In this document: positions 10,095 through 20,345 of the stretch, one piece after another
Position numbering within the stretch: the stretch's first letter is position 1
Layout of the letters: every line of letters starts with the position of its first letter
DNA from: Ctenosaura bakeri
Lineage: Eukaryota; Chordata; Lepidosauria; Squamata; Iguanidae
Length of the DNA stretch: 64,000 nt
Direction of reading: 5' to 3'
Assembly (NCBI GenBank): GCA_948474755.1
Contig: CAOLHI010001283.1
Location: 434,001 to 498,000 of the forward strand
Made by a program: the position numbers and the translations under genes
Notes under the pieces: generated by a model
What the model saw: only the letters and a program-made list of their open reading frames with translations
Told to the model about the DNA's origin: nothing
The model's database searches: none

Positions 10095-10126
10095 AACAGA
10101 TTGATCAGACTTCTGATCAATCTGTT
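10095..10126. repeat. Perfect palindrome, 15-bp arms, 2-bp loop
   Basis: ACAGATTGATCAGA at 10096-10109 is followed by CT and the exact complement TCTGATCAATCTGT at 10112-10125; the A at 10095 pairs with the T at 10126. It can form a strong hairpin or cruciform. Confidence 0.95.
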
Positions 10127-10137
10127 CTTCTGCTTCT

Positions 10138-10182
10138 GCTACAAACTGGACAAGGACAGTTGCTACAAACTGGACAAGGACA
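10138..10182 (+). repeat. Exact 21-bp tandem duplication, period 24
   Basis: GCTACAAACTGGACAAGGAC plus A occurs at 10138 and again at 10162 without change. Identity implies a recent micro-duplication. It lies 12 bp from the palindrome. Confidence 0.9.
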
Positions 10183-11199
10183 TTTGGGATAGAGTACATG
10201 AAATCTAAGACGTCTTAATTCCCCCCAAAAAACTTGAAATGTGGCATTTGGGGCGGAAAAAGTCTGTGTTGAAACTTTGTGGGGGGCAACATTTGTTGTG
10301 TCTGTTGGCATGATGCTGTAAAAGATGGACCTTCTGCTTCAACTGAAAATCAGAAATACAAGAGTGAACTGCAAGTGAGAATATAGCTAGGTTTGGGCAG
10401 ATCATTTTTTCTTTGCACAGATGCAATCCATCCTCTGACTGAAAGAGGCTGGCAAGTTGTTATCAGAACTGCAGAAATAATGAGGTCATTCCTGGAAAAA
10501 TTAGAATGCTGATGTAATTTTTGTCATACCTAGTTATTAGGGATTAAAGACATTATTACAAGTAGTGGTTTATTGGTAACCAATTACTTTAAAACTCTGA
10601 AGTACAGCTTGAATGTACTTGAGTTCACACAGACACATTCAAGGACAACAAAATAGCTTGAGCCAGCCCTCAGCACAGCTGAAAGCCTGGGTGAACAATT
10701 GCAGCCCTCCAGCTGTTGTTGTTCAGCAACTCCTATCAGCCTTTGCCAAAACAACTGCTGAGAGAAGATAGAAATTGTATACAAGACTAACAAGAGGGAG
10801 GGAAGGCTCATACATATTACTGGAGCTTAATGATAAAAAAGATCCCAGAGCCCAGCTATGTTGCATATGTTCTTGTCTTTCTCAGTAGTATCATTGTTAA
10901 TTGTCAATTTCATAAAATCACTGAATTTCAAAGAAAATAATAATTAAATACAATCCCATGTAGTGATTTTTAGCTGATCCTCCAAGGGCTTAAACTGCCA
11001 CTGGGAAGGCCAGGAAAAGAAGCCAGATCCCTCAGGAGTTGCACCTACAACCACCAAGTAAAGTGGCCTGACTCTGGGAGCAAAGGAGGAGAGTCTTCCT
11101 GCCTCCAGCCAAGCCAGGCCCCAGAATGCTTCAGATATAATTTCACCACATTTCCCTTCATCCTTCACACCAAATGGCCATCTTCCTTTCCCCCTCATT
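10183..11199. other. Unclassified, with one short repeat fragment
   Basis: Around 10695-10760 the sequence CAGCAACTCCTATCAGCC is a decayed ACTCCCATCAGCC-type fragment. Nothing else was recognised. Confidence 0.35.
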
Positions 11200-11248
11200 C
11201 CATCCATCCATCCATCCATCCATCCATCCATCCATCCATCCATCCATC
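11200..11248 (+). repeat. (CATC)n microsatellite
   Basis: About twelve CATC/TCCA units without interruption. Its translations (PSIH or MDGW runs) are not genes. Confidence 0.97.
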
Positions 11249-11769
11249 CTCTTTACCACAAGGAATTCTGAGGCTACAACAAGGAGGAGGCCCTGGGAAG
11301 TTGATCTCCAGCATCTCTTAATGACCTGCAAAAAATCAGGGAGGGAAAGAAGTGCTTCTTTCTTGGATCCCTATCTTTTCTACACAATTGGAAGACTCTC
11401 TCCTGCTTGGCCCAAACACCACTCAGAGGTTCTTACCTAAAGGATCTTACTGGGCCAGCCAACTAATTTGCTACCAGCACCTATCCATTGTACAGATCTG
11501 CTGCTGACAAACATCATGCAGGGGGGAGCATTCAATGTTTTTTCACCAGAGCCTGTAGTTGGATTTTGCAGCCTTGGTTGTATCTTAACAACATTTGGAG
11601 GGCCAGATGTTGTTAGTGTGATAGTTAACCTAATTCATAGACTCACATGTTATTAATCCTTGTCAGGGTCCCCTACCTTCCCCCTGTCCAAATTTGGGAG
11701 GGACAGTCCTGATTAATTCTCTGCTGTCCTTCTTATATCCTATATAAGAACCAAGAATATTAAAGATAC
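11249..11769. other. No recognisable feature
   Basis: Possible upstream part of the Penelope-like element that follows, but no reverse transcriptase motif was visible. Confidence 0.3.
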
Positions 11770-12245
11770 TGTGATCTGTACAGTAATCAATGCCAAGAAA
11801 CATCCACATAACGCTAATAATCTACTGGGTGTGAAAAGACCCAATAGGTCATCATCCATGTGGATACTGTTTGTACGGTACAGATACAACCAAAATGACA
11901 ATACTTAAAACTAATAAAGATCAAAAACAGTACAAACTGAACCATTTTAATACCTGTAACACTAGCCGTGTGATTTATGCCATTCAATTATATATGTGAA
12001 AAATATATGTGGGTAAAACCTCCAGCCTTGTTAAACGAAAAATAGGAGAGCACCTTTCAAATATGAAATACAAAAGGGCGGGTGCTCTTTTTGTCAAACT
12101 TTTTTAGAAATACAACATTCCATATCAAATACGTGTTTTGGGGTTCTGGAGAAAATTTATAATCACAATGAAGATACCCTTAAAAAGAAAAAATGAATTT
12201 TAAAATTAAAATCACTAGAGCCTACCGGTCTAGAGGAAGATTGGA
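11770..12245 (+). pseudogene. Penelope-like element remnant with GIY-YIG-like domain
   Basis: In the frame through 11952-12110 the translation reads CNTSRVIYAIQLYM, stop, KIYVGKTSSLVKRKIGEHLS, then NMKYKRAG. The VIYxI...YVGKT...RxxEH spacing matches the C-terminal GIY-YIG endonuclease of Penelope-like retroelements. A CGYCLYG block just upstream (about 11850) fits the Cys-rich linker. At least two in-frame stops show it is dead. GIY-YIG occurs in other proteins, but the stops and repeat context favour a retroelement. Confidence 0.65.
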
Positions 12246-12720
12246 ATTTATAATCTAAAACATAAGGATGACTGTGAAAGATACGATAAGTAAACTGAAG
12301 TAACATTTAGGGTAATTGCATCAGATATTCCTGTGATCAACTCCAGTGAAACTATTGGAAACCATTCCAGTGAAACCATTGGTTCTTCCTTCACTCTTCT
12401 GAGTTCATCTACAAATATCCAAGGATGATAGTTCCAAGTTCTCTTTTCTTAAAGGTCCATTTCTTTGGAGAATGTATTATACAGCTCCAGACATTTCTGT
12501 GTAAAGGTATCTATATGCATTTTGCCTTGTGGATGTTTACAGAGGTTATAATTAATTTTGTATTGTCCTTATTAATGTATTAAATGGAAGTGTATTTGTA
12601 TTTTTCAGTGTAGTCCTTGAGGAAGGTCAATTTTGACAGAGGATGAAATGCATTGGGCTTTTAAAAAAAAATAAAGCATTAAAAAAAATTTTTTTTAATT
12701 TTTTAAACAAAAATAAAGCA
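12246..12720 (+). mobile_element. Probable 3' flank of the Penelope-like element
   Basis: Contains CTTGAGGAAGGTCAATTTTG then GATGAAATGCATTGGGCTTT near 12616-12660, resembling the GAGGAAG...GAAACGCATTGGG motif that often accompanies reptile Penelope-type ends. It finishes in A/T-rich sequence. Confidence 0.4.
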
Positions 12721-12779
12721 AGTGACCATCTATCAGCATGTAGAGCTTTGTCTCTTTTTCTTCCCTTGGAGCAGACCAA

Positions 12780-12942
12780 GGCCATTTCCACACTAGCCTG
12801 TTATAATGCTATTATTCCACTTTCAACATCCTATGGAATCCTGGGGTTTGCAAAGGCCCCTCCCTAAACTGCAAACCCCAGGATTCCATAGGATGTTGAA
12901 AGTGGAATAATAGTATTATAACAGGCTAGTGCGGAAATGGCT
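12780..12942. mobile_element. GGCC-ended MITE (family A), complete
   Basis: 163-bp near-perfect palindrome: GGCCATTTCCACACTAGCC at left, the complement ending GCGGAAATGGCT at right, with arms of about 70 bp meeting at a short AAAGGCCCCTCCC centre. CAA flanks both ends (12777-12779 and 12943-12945) as a 3-bp target duplication. Confidence 0.9.
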
Positions 12943-13283
12943 CAAGTCTGAAGTGCAGAAGTAGTCTCCACTGGATTAACTCAGCATGAGAGAGAGAAAA
13001 GAACAGTGGAATCTTGCCCTTTGCTTAGGCAAAAACAAACTGCTGCAGCCTCTCCTGGCTTCTGGGTTCTTCTTTACTAAGAACTTTTGCCATCTTGCTC
13101 ACACTCAGATGTTGCTTGACCACATATTCCAATTTTCATCTATGAAATGTTGGTAGGCGTAGGGCCTTGGCTTAGCTAGTCCCATCAGCAGTCATTCCAG
13201 CAGGCTTGAAAGAATATTCTGCTGAAGAATACAAGCTGGGTTCCATGACAAAGGGAGGATTCAAATATTGGTCTCCCATAGTC
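12943..13283. other. Unclassified, with a shared interspersed block
   Basis: TTTTCATCTATGAAATGTTG at 13133-13152 also occurs at 19824-19843 in a similar setting, showing an unnamed interspersed repeat. Confidence 0.4.
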
Positions 13284-13286
13284 CTA

Positions 13287-13713
13287 GGCCCTTTCCACAC
13301 CTTACCTTATCTCATTGTCCTCCAGTTGCAATCCCTGCAGTGCCTTTGGTGAGAAGGGAGTGCAACAGGAGTGCAACAGGAATGCTCCCCTCTGTACCGT
13401 ATCGGTTTCCTGTGGAAGGGAGCATGAGGGACATGCCTCTTCCTTCTGCAGTGTAGCTGGGTTCTTTCCCATGCTGTACTGGGTCAGGAAGTGCCTCCAT
13501 CATGCTTCCAGGACTTCTGCAAGGTAGGTAAATGCAGGAGCATTGCGCAATTGGGGTCATTGACTGGGAAAATCTGTCAATGATTTACCTGCTATCACAC
13601 TGGTTGGTGACGGGAGAAGGATGGGACCACAATGACATCTTATGGAAGCATTGTCGTGGTCCCACTTCTATCCTGTCCCCATGCCTGGACGCCATGTCCA
13701 TGCAGAAAGGGCC
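13287..13713. mobile_element. GGCCCTTTCC-ended MITE (family C2), copy 1
   Basis: 427 bp from GGCCCTTTCCACACCTTACC to GCAGAAAGGGCC, with CTA on each side (13284-13286 and 13714-13716). It shares with 14422-14844 the order CTTCCTTCTGCAGTG, then a GCTGTrCTGGG block, then GGAGCA(A)TGCrCAATTG. Confidence 0.85.
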
Positions 13714-13716
13714 CTA

Positions 13717-14418
13717 GTCTAACATTCAAACCACTGTACCATACTGTCTTCCTTTCAATGGTGGGACACCAAGTTATTTTCCTTTAGCTGGATCTGCTGC
13801 AAGGCTGTCATCTATAGAAATATCCCAGGGAACCCACAGAGGCCCCAACTCCCTTGGCAGTGTCTCTCACACTGTGTCCCACTACATGAAAATAGCTTAA
13901 CGTGTCACCATTGATTCTGTTGCTCTTTGACAAGCCAGAAATGACTATGTTGAGAGGCAGTTCAGCTTACAAGATGGGTTATTTGGGGGGATATCCTCAG
14001 CAGATGCAGCTATATAGACATAGCTACATGAGACACATTCATCTCTTGATGCAGGAGCATGGCCAGTTTCACTTTCAATGTATACATACCTATAGTTTAA
14101 CAGACAACAAAAAATGGCTGAGAGGGGAAAAAAATCCTAGCAGATCTATTACTATCTGCTAATGGGGTACTTTTATATGTTCCAACCAATGTAATGTATT
14201 GGGGGAAAAATCTCATTCAGTTTTTCAGCAAATAATGATAGAAACAGCAGAAGTGATGTATTTCTGGTTTTCAGTAAGTTGACACCATTGGAACCAGGGT
14301 TGTGGAGTGAGAACTGAAATTCTCATTGAGCTTAGGAATCAGAGGTGCACATGAGGGATAGGACAAGGAAAATACAGTCTGAGGCAAGACAACAAACTCA
14401 TGTTTTTTTTGGCATCCC
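13717..14418. other. No recognisable feature
   Basis: Spacer between two related MITEs; no family recognised. Confidence 0.4.
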
Positions 14419-14421
14419 TTG

Positions 14422-14844
14422 GGCCCTTTCCGCACCTTACCTTTTCACGGAGCTGGGGTGAGGGGATCGCACAAGCAGTGTCCAGCAAGAGACTCTTGCG
14501 CCCCTGCTGCTTCAGCTCTGCACGAGCTGCCTGCTTGCGCAAGAGCCCCGCCTCTTCCTTCTGCAGTGCTTCGTGGGAGTTTCCCAGGCTGTGCTGGGGC
14601 AGGAGGCACGGCTAGTGCGGCTCCGGAGGCTCCACACACCAGGTAAGTGCGTGCAGTGTCCAGGAGCAATGCACAATTGCGCACCATTTTCGGCTTCCAG
14701 CCGAAAATGAAAAGGTGAGCATGATCAGCGCCTGCCGGCCCATGGAGCATCACGCAATTGTGAGTGCGTCGTGCAAACTGCTCCTCACAATCACAAAACG
14801 CTTCAGGCGCCCTTTCGCATGGCAAATGCCATGCAGAAAGGGCC
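14422..14844. mobile_element. GGCCCTTTCC-ended MITE (family C2), copy 2
   Basis: 423 bp from GGCCCTTTCCGCACCTTACC to GCAGAAAGGGCC, in the same orientation as the copy 0.7 kb upstream and richer in CpG. Flanks TTG and CTG are a probable 3-bp target duplication with one mismatch. Higher CpG content suggests it may be the younger copy. Confidence 0.82.
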
Positions 14845-14847
14845 CTG

Positions 14848-15744
14848 GTGTTCTACACAAAGCCCCCTAAAGCCCTCTTTTTAAAAGGATTTTTTTGTTT
14901 TTGTTTCAGGTCCCTGAAAGCCAATAAGTGGCCCAAACAACCAGAAAACACTGTAGTTTGGTCTCTCCACTCCCACAGATACCTGCAACAGTGCACCCCC
15001 TCCACCAAAGAAAGAGCAGAAAAATGGTCAAAAATGAAATCACGAGTGGCAAAACATCACTTCTCGTTTGAGATGGTGGTGCAGGAGATGTGTATGGGGG
15101 AACTGTTTCTGTTTCTAATACAGTTGTCCAACCCCCAGCACAAGAATCTAAACCCTGCTGGTATCTACCTCAATACCCTGGAATTCCATGGGGTCAGAAA
15201 ATATCCTCCAATACACTCAAGTGCAAGTTATTTTTTAAAAGATACTGATTAAATAATTATTAAATAAAATAATACAAAAATAAATAATAGTGACCCCTGC
15301 CCCAATAATTTTAGATCACACAGATGGCTATACTCAACCCCCATTGGGATGTGCAGAATGCAAGGGACTATTGTTCTCTGAACTCTTACCGTGAATGACA
15401 TTGGCATTTATTTTGTCCAACTGGTCTGACAACTTCTGCTATCAGTAGTAGCAGATCAGGGTGGGTGGGAAGGTTACAATTGTATTAAAATCTAAAGAGG
15501 AAACTGTAACACAACAGTTGCGGGTGCCAGGCTATCATGGCCTGCTTAGGATCACCAATACCTCTTTCATCATAATATATACTATTGATCTATATGTAAT
15601 TTTAATTCATTTATATTGTGCATACTTACCCATACTTAATATATTTGACTGTCTTCAGAATAATCCAAAACAGGAGGAAAATGAGGTTTCCATTTAAGGA
15701 GGCATTGCTGCTAACATGTGTTAGTGGCAAAAATATCCAAAAAT
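14848..15744. other. No recognisable feature; one 162-codon frame
   Basis: A frame of 162 codons (14764-15252) starts inside the MITE and runs on past it. No domain is recognised and the composition is not gene-like. An A/T-rich stretch lies near 15240-15300. Confidence 0.35.
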
Positions 15745-15759
15745 CTTCAGGGAAAACTT

Positions 15760-15860
15760 ACTTTTTTGGACTCCAGTGCTCAGAACACCTTAGCTGGCAT
15801 GGCCAGTAGCTGACCTGAATGAGGAATTCTGGGAAATGAAGCCCAGAAAAGTAATTTTTC
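15760..15860. repeat. Interspersed TTCTGGGAAATGAAG element fragment
   Basis: GGAATTCTGGGAAATGAAGC followed by CCCAGAAAAGTAATTTTTC, related to the fragments at 24515 and 4822. Confidence 0.45.
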
Positions 15861-16255
15861 ACATCTTTGTTTTGGTTCTTAATAGACGGAGGTCAGCTCA
15901 AAATCACCCAGTGCACTGAATTGCTCAGTGAGGACTAGAACCCAGATCTCTCAAGCCCCAGAACAGCCACTTCATCCTATTGGTTCAGTAGTATGAAGCA
16001 GCCACTTGAAGTGGTGCAAGTGCCAGTATTCATGCCCTTTTGCTGGATGTTGGTGCTATAAGTGCCACACAACCTTATTTGTACCCTCTTGGCCTACCTG
16101 TTGCCCCTTAGTACAGTGAAAGGCATTGTTCCATCATCAATATTGAAGGAAGATTTGCCTTGAACCCTGATCACCTTTTGTCAGTAAAATACCACCATCA
16201 TATTTTTTTTTTCACCTCAGGCAGTACATTCTTTTGCTGGCCCTAGGATTGCCAA
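15861..16255. other. No recognisable feature
   Basis: CACTGAATTGCTCAGTGAGG followed by GAACCCAGATCTCTCAAGCC near 15915-15955 looks like a decayed MIR-like or tRNA-SINE fragment; not firm. Confidence 0.3.
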
Positions 16256-16496
16256 CATGGTGTGGTAGTTTGAGTGCTGGACTAGAACTCTAGGTGAGCA
16301 TGGTTGAAGTCCCTGCTCAGCCACTGAAACCTACCAACTGACCTTGGGCAAGTCACATTCACTTATCCTTAGAGACAAAAACAATGACAAACCTCTCAAT
16401 CAATCTTGCAAAGGCAAAAGCAAAACAAACCCCTAAACACTGCATGATAGTGTTGCCATAAGTTAACTTGAAGGCACACGACAACAACAACAACAC
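16256..16496 (+). mobile_element. tRNA-derived SINE with Bov-B tail
   Basis: Head GTGTGGTAGTTTGAGTGCTG (A-box region), B-box-like GGTTGAAGTCC at 16302-16312, middle ACCTTGGGCAAGTCACATTC, and tail GTTGCCATAAGTTAACTTGA with GGCACACGACAACAACAAC. Complete but diverged. Confidence 0.85.
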
Positions 16497-16932
16497 CTGC
16501 AAAAATTGCCAGCTCTTGGGATTTAGCTGAAGTCTCACAGAATTATTGTATCTTCCCAGGTTTCCAGGTAGGCAAATAAATCTCATGGCAAGCAGCACAT
16601 GGGGAAATAAGATGTCTGTTTTTTATCCATGATGTAACTTGGGCAGCCGTCTCCATAAATCCTCAGAGGTTGCCAAGGGCCTCAGGTTCAGCATGGAAGT
16701 GTTTGTGTATGTCTTGCGTTTGTGGGATATCCATGCCATCAAGGCATGGAGCATATGCATCATGCCTTATGAGCCTTCTCCTTAGAAAAGCTCTGACAGC
16801 AATAGTGCAAGACTTGAGAGGGGAAAATCTCCTCAAGGGCTAGGCTGCTACCCTTGCAGCAATTTAGGACCTGAAATGTCCCATGTGCCATATGTGCTGC
16901 AAGTAAGGCCACATGGGATGCAAGTCTTAGTT
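16497..16932. other. No recognisable feature
   Basis: Nothing recognised; ordinary composition. Confidence 0.4.
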
Positions 16933-18242
16933 TAGAGGTGGGCAAAGTGCAGCCTGTACACCATATGTAATCCCTGGACTACTTTTGTGGCCTCCAAAGC
17001 CTCATGCTAGTACCCCAAAGTCCCCAACCCCCCTCTTTAAAAAAAATGGCATAATTTTGGATAGCTTTTCTCCTGAAAACCGCACAAAAAGCCTCTCAAA
17101 ACACTTGTAGATCCACATAGAGACCTCAAATACCTCAGTGGCCTTTACACATTCCCAAGGGTTTGGGGCACAGAACCTTTATGAAAGTGGGAAAAAAACT
17201 GTGAATAACTCCCCAATCCCCCTCCCATTACCCTCTGGAGCTTCTTCCTCCCATTCCTTTGCCTCTGGCCCCAGTGTTCCTGGAGAGGGGAGAGGGGAAA
17301 AAGACAAGGTAAAGGGCTTACCAGCACTTTCCCCTAAGACAGAGAAGAGCAGAGTTCTGGCATCCTGCTATTTCTGGTCACCATCTTAAGAAAGGAGGGG
17401 TAGGAGCAAAGAAAACACTGACCAATCAACAGCCATTACACAGCAGAATGTGCAGCCACTGTGGCAGAGAGGACATGCCTCTAGCAGTGTGTGTGTGTGG
17501 TGGGGTACTTTGCTCACCCTAAAGGGAAAAAAAGCCCATTTTGAACACAAGTTTTGCAAGCCTGGGGTGAGGAATGTAAGGGAATGGGAGGAGGAAAACG
17601 GGGGTGGGGGGAGGCAAGCGCATGCCTCATGAATAATCACATTTGCGAAGGTCAAGCCTGTAAATGTGGAGGGAGGGCTACATTTTGGTCAGAGTCCTTC
17701 CTCAAAATGGTGGTAGGAAATGATATGATGTCCTTTCCGGTCACCATTTGGGGAAGGAATTCAACAAAGACAGAGGTATTTAGGGCAATGTTGGGGTTGG
17801 CTTGTGGCAAGGGTTTGGAGATAGGACCCTGACCTTTGTGCAGTTGCCCACCTAGGTGGAATGGCAACAATTTCTTCAGCTGCTGTGTGCATTTTGCAAG
17901 CTGCCCAGCTGTTGAAACATACCCCACACACACATTCTGCATTGTTGTGCTACCTATTTGGTGGCATTTCACCCAAATTCTGGGCCCTTAGTGCACTGGA
18001 AATAACATCACATCACTCCCAATTATATTTATCTAATATGGGGCTACAGCAGAAGTTTGCAGGGAGGAGGGAACCAGATTGTCACATCTGCACATGGTTT
18101 TGATGTATTTTAGGACAGCTTGGGGCAGAAAATAGCTGGAAAATGGGGTGAACTTTGAGGGAATACCAGAGGGTTTTCAAGTGCTATAGTATGGGTTTTG
18201 GAGGGCCAATATTGCCTGTGGACTACACTGTCCCCACTCCTG
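16933..18242. mobile_element. Candidate hAT element, about 1.3 kb
   Basis: Left end TAGAGGTGGGCAAAGTG and the complement of the right end CAGGAGTGGGGACAGTG are alike, as for hAT elements of the CAGGGGTGGG type. GTGGACTACACTGTCCCCAC near the right end fits the same class. No convincing 8-bp target duplication was found (TCTTAGTT against ATGTAAAT) and no transposase domain was recognised, so the two ends may belong to different elements. Confidence 0.35.
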
Positions 18243-18589
18243 ATGTAAATGAAGTAGATTCATTTACCATTGCATTTCAGTCTCCATGGTTTTTATCAGC
18301 TGTTGATAATTAAAGTGATTTTCAAGTCATATGTGGCAAGGCTCTAAGCTGAGGTAAAACCTGGAACAAATTAAGCTCTGAGTGAAATGGAAGTCAAAAT
18401 AACATTGCTTTGAATGTATATTATTGTATAACTTTGCTTTGAGTGTGTATTATTACAAAAGGGGCCGTAACTCACTGCACTTTCCTGACAGATGGTTAGC
18501 TCCAGGAGTTAGCTAGCCTTTAGAGGGTCCATTTGCTTATGATGACAGACAGAGAGAGAACACTGCAGGATCTTTGTAATAGCTCTTCC
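18243..18589. other. No recognisable feature
   Basis: Possibly degraded 5' continuation of the L2 relic that follows. Confidence 0.3.
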
Positions 18590-19209
18590 AGCTCCAGGGG
18601 TTTCTAGATGAGACTGATTATCTGGATTCATTTCACTGAGGCTTCTGGCCTGGTTATGGGATGGAGACAGCTTCAATCACCTTGGTAGGTGACTTACACC
18701 AGGAGCTAGATGGGGCAGCGTGCCCCTTTCAGTTCTGCTAGACCTTTCAGTGGCCTTTGAGAACCATCATCTTTGGTATCCTTCTGAGCCACTTTGCTGG
18801 GATGGGACTTGGAGGCACTGTTTTATACTAGCTCCATTCCTTCCTGGAGGGGTGAACCAAGAAGGTCATGTTGGAGGACTCCTGTTTATTCATCTCCTTG
18901 GCCATTGGCCTGAGGGGTCTCATAGGGCTCTGTTTTTTCTGCTGTGCTATTTAACATATAAATTAAGCTGCTGGGAGAAGTTGCCTGGAGTGTGTGGTCA
19001 GGTGTCACCAGCGTGTTGATGATACCTTGCTCTATTACTCCTTTTCATTTACCATAGTTCCAAGGAAGGCTGCTTCTGTGCTAAACCAGTGCCTGGCAGC
19101 TGTAATGGACTGGATGAGGGCAAAGAAGTTGAAGCTTAATCCAGACAAGACAGAGGTGCTCCTGGTCAGTCATAAGGCAGATCCGGGAACAGGGGTTCAA
19201 CCTGAATAG
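18590..19209 (+). pseudogene. L2-clade LINE reverse transcriptase relic
   Basis: Broken frames give, in order, GYGMETASITLVGDLHQELD, then LLDLSVAFENHHL, then VRCHQRVDDTLLYYSF, then NQCLAAVMDWMRAKKLKLNP and DKTEVLLVSHKADPGTGVQP. These correspond to reverse transcriptase blocks of L2 LINEs (a TETALL-type block, LLDLSAAFDTxDH, the ADDTQLY catalytic box, KLNxxKTEVLL). The catalytic ADD is changed to VDD, and at least two frameshifts plus a deletion between the second and third blocks show it is inactive. Confidence 0.85.
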
Positions 19210-19320
19210 AGGTTCAATAGAGAAAGGGAAAGGGGAGGGGAGGGGAGGAAGAAGAGAAGAGAAGAGGCAGAATCTTGCCATTATGTTCCTATTATGCTCA
19301 GGCAAATGCAAACTGCTGGA

Positions 19321-19348
19321 GCTCTCTCTCTCTCTCTCTCTCTCTCAT
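19321..19348 (+). repeat. (CT)n microsatellite
   Basis: About thirteen CT units in a TCTC-rich run, between the L2 relic and the next LINE fragment. Confidence 0.95.
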
Positions 19349-20000
19349 TTCTTCCAATAATAGGACTCAAGGCAGCTAACAACTTATTTAAAGCAGTACA
19401 AATTAAAAACAATACAAAAGCATTAATAAAAGTATAAGATAAAAAAGTTAAACAATTCATAAAAGTTAAAGAATTAAAAATATTACAGTACCACACAGCA
19501 TTAAAAGCCTGACCCTAGTTAATTTGTAAAAGTATGATGACACAAACATGTTTTGACCTGCCAACAGAAGAACAGCAAGGACGGAGCCATCTTGGCTTCT
19601 CAAGAGTGGAAGTTCTAAACCCTGGGAGCAGGCACCAGAAAGCCCTCTCTTATGTTCCCACCAAATGAGCCTGAGAAGATGGTCGAATGGAAAAAAGGGC
19701 CTCTCTAGAAGATCTTAGAGCTCCAACAGGTTCAGAAAAGGAGATACAGTTTTTCAAGTAATCTATCTTATCTTTTTCATTAATAACTTTTGCCATTTGA
19801 CCACATTCTGATGCGTCCCAGTTTTCATCTATGAAATGTTGGAGGGTATGCAATTATCTGTTAGGTATGTATACAAACAGGCACTTCTTCAGGTATTGAG
19901 ATCTCAAGTTGTTTAGAGTTTTGAATGTCACCACCATCAGCATAGGCCAGAATCCTCTATCATGGTGTATATTGCGTAACTTTATATACATCAGCTATGT
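19349..20000 (-). mobile_element. LINE 3'-region fragment (L2/CR1-like), minus strand
   Basis: AGGACTCAAGGCAGCTAACA, A-rich AATTAAAA runs, then AAGCCCTCTCTTATGTTCCC with CCTCTCTAGAAGATCTTAGA and GAGATACAG, a familiar order for a reverse-oriented reptile LINE 3' region. Between about 19760 and 19885 the order is interrupted by an unrelated block shared with 13085-13155, after which GTTTAGAGTTTTGAATGTCA resumes. Confidence 0.55.
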
Positions 20001-20147
20001 AGCAGAGGCACTAAGCATTAGAGATGGGACAAGTCCAGAATTTTCCGAATCCCTGGAAGGTTCCAGGAATCCACGAATCTCACGAATCTCGAATCTTTCG
20101 AATCCTTTTTTTAAAAAGAGCTTAAAAAGCAAGGGAAAGAAGGATAA

Positions 20148-20280
20148 TCTTGGGCAAGACATGCTCTCTCAGCCTTAGGAAAAGCCTAGGCAAAGGCAAA
20201 CCTCCCTCTGAAGAAATCTGGCCAAGACAATTGTCCTAGTTTTGCCTCAGGGTCTCCCCAGATTGAAAATGACATGAAGG
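20148..20280 (+). mobile_element. 5'-truncated SINE with Bov-B tail
   Basis: TCTTGGGCAAGACATGCTCT, AAACCTCCCTCTGAAGAAAT and GAAAATGACATGAAGG are SINE middle and tail blocks. The tail stops exactly where the palindrome at 20279 begins. Confidence 0.6.
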
Positions 20281-20345
20281 CCCTTTCTACACAGGCAGGA
20301 AAATGTGGATTAATCCCACCTTTTCCTGCCTGTGTAAACAGGGCC
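20279..20345. repeat. 67-bp palindromic GGCCC-ended mini-element
   Basis: GGCCCTTTCTACACAGGCAG at left is complemented by CTGCCTGTGTAAACAGGGCC at right around a short centre GGATTAATCC. Ends resemble the GGCCCTTTCC MITEs. No matching 3-bp flank was found (GAA against ACA). Confidence 0.7.

Noticed and set aside
11174..11440. Frames with PSIHPSIH or MDGWMDGW repeats
   Set aside because: Pure translation of the (CATC)n microsatellite.
14764..15252. 162-codon frame
   Set aside because: Starts inside a MITE and runs into flanking DNA; no recognisable domain, signal or splice context.
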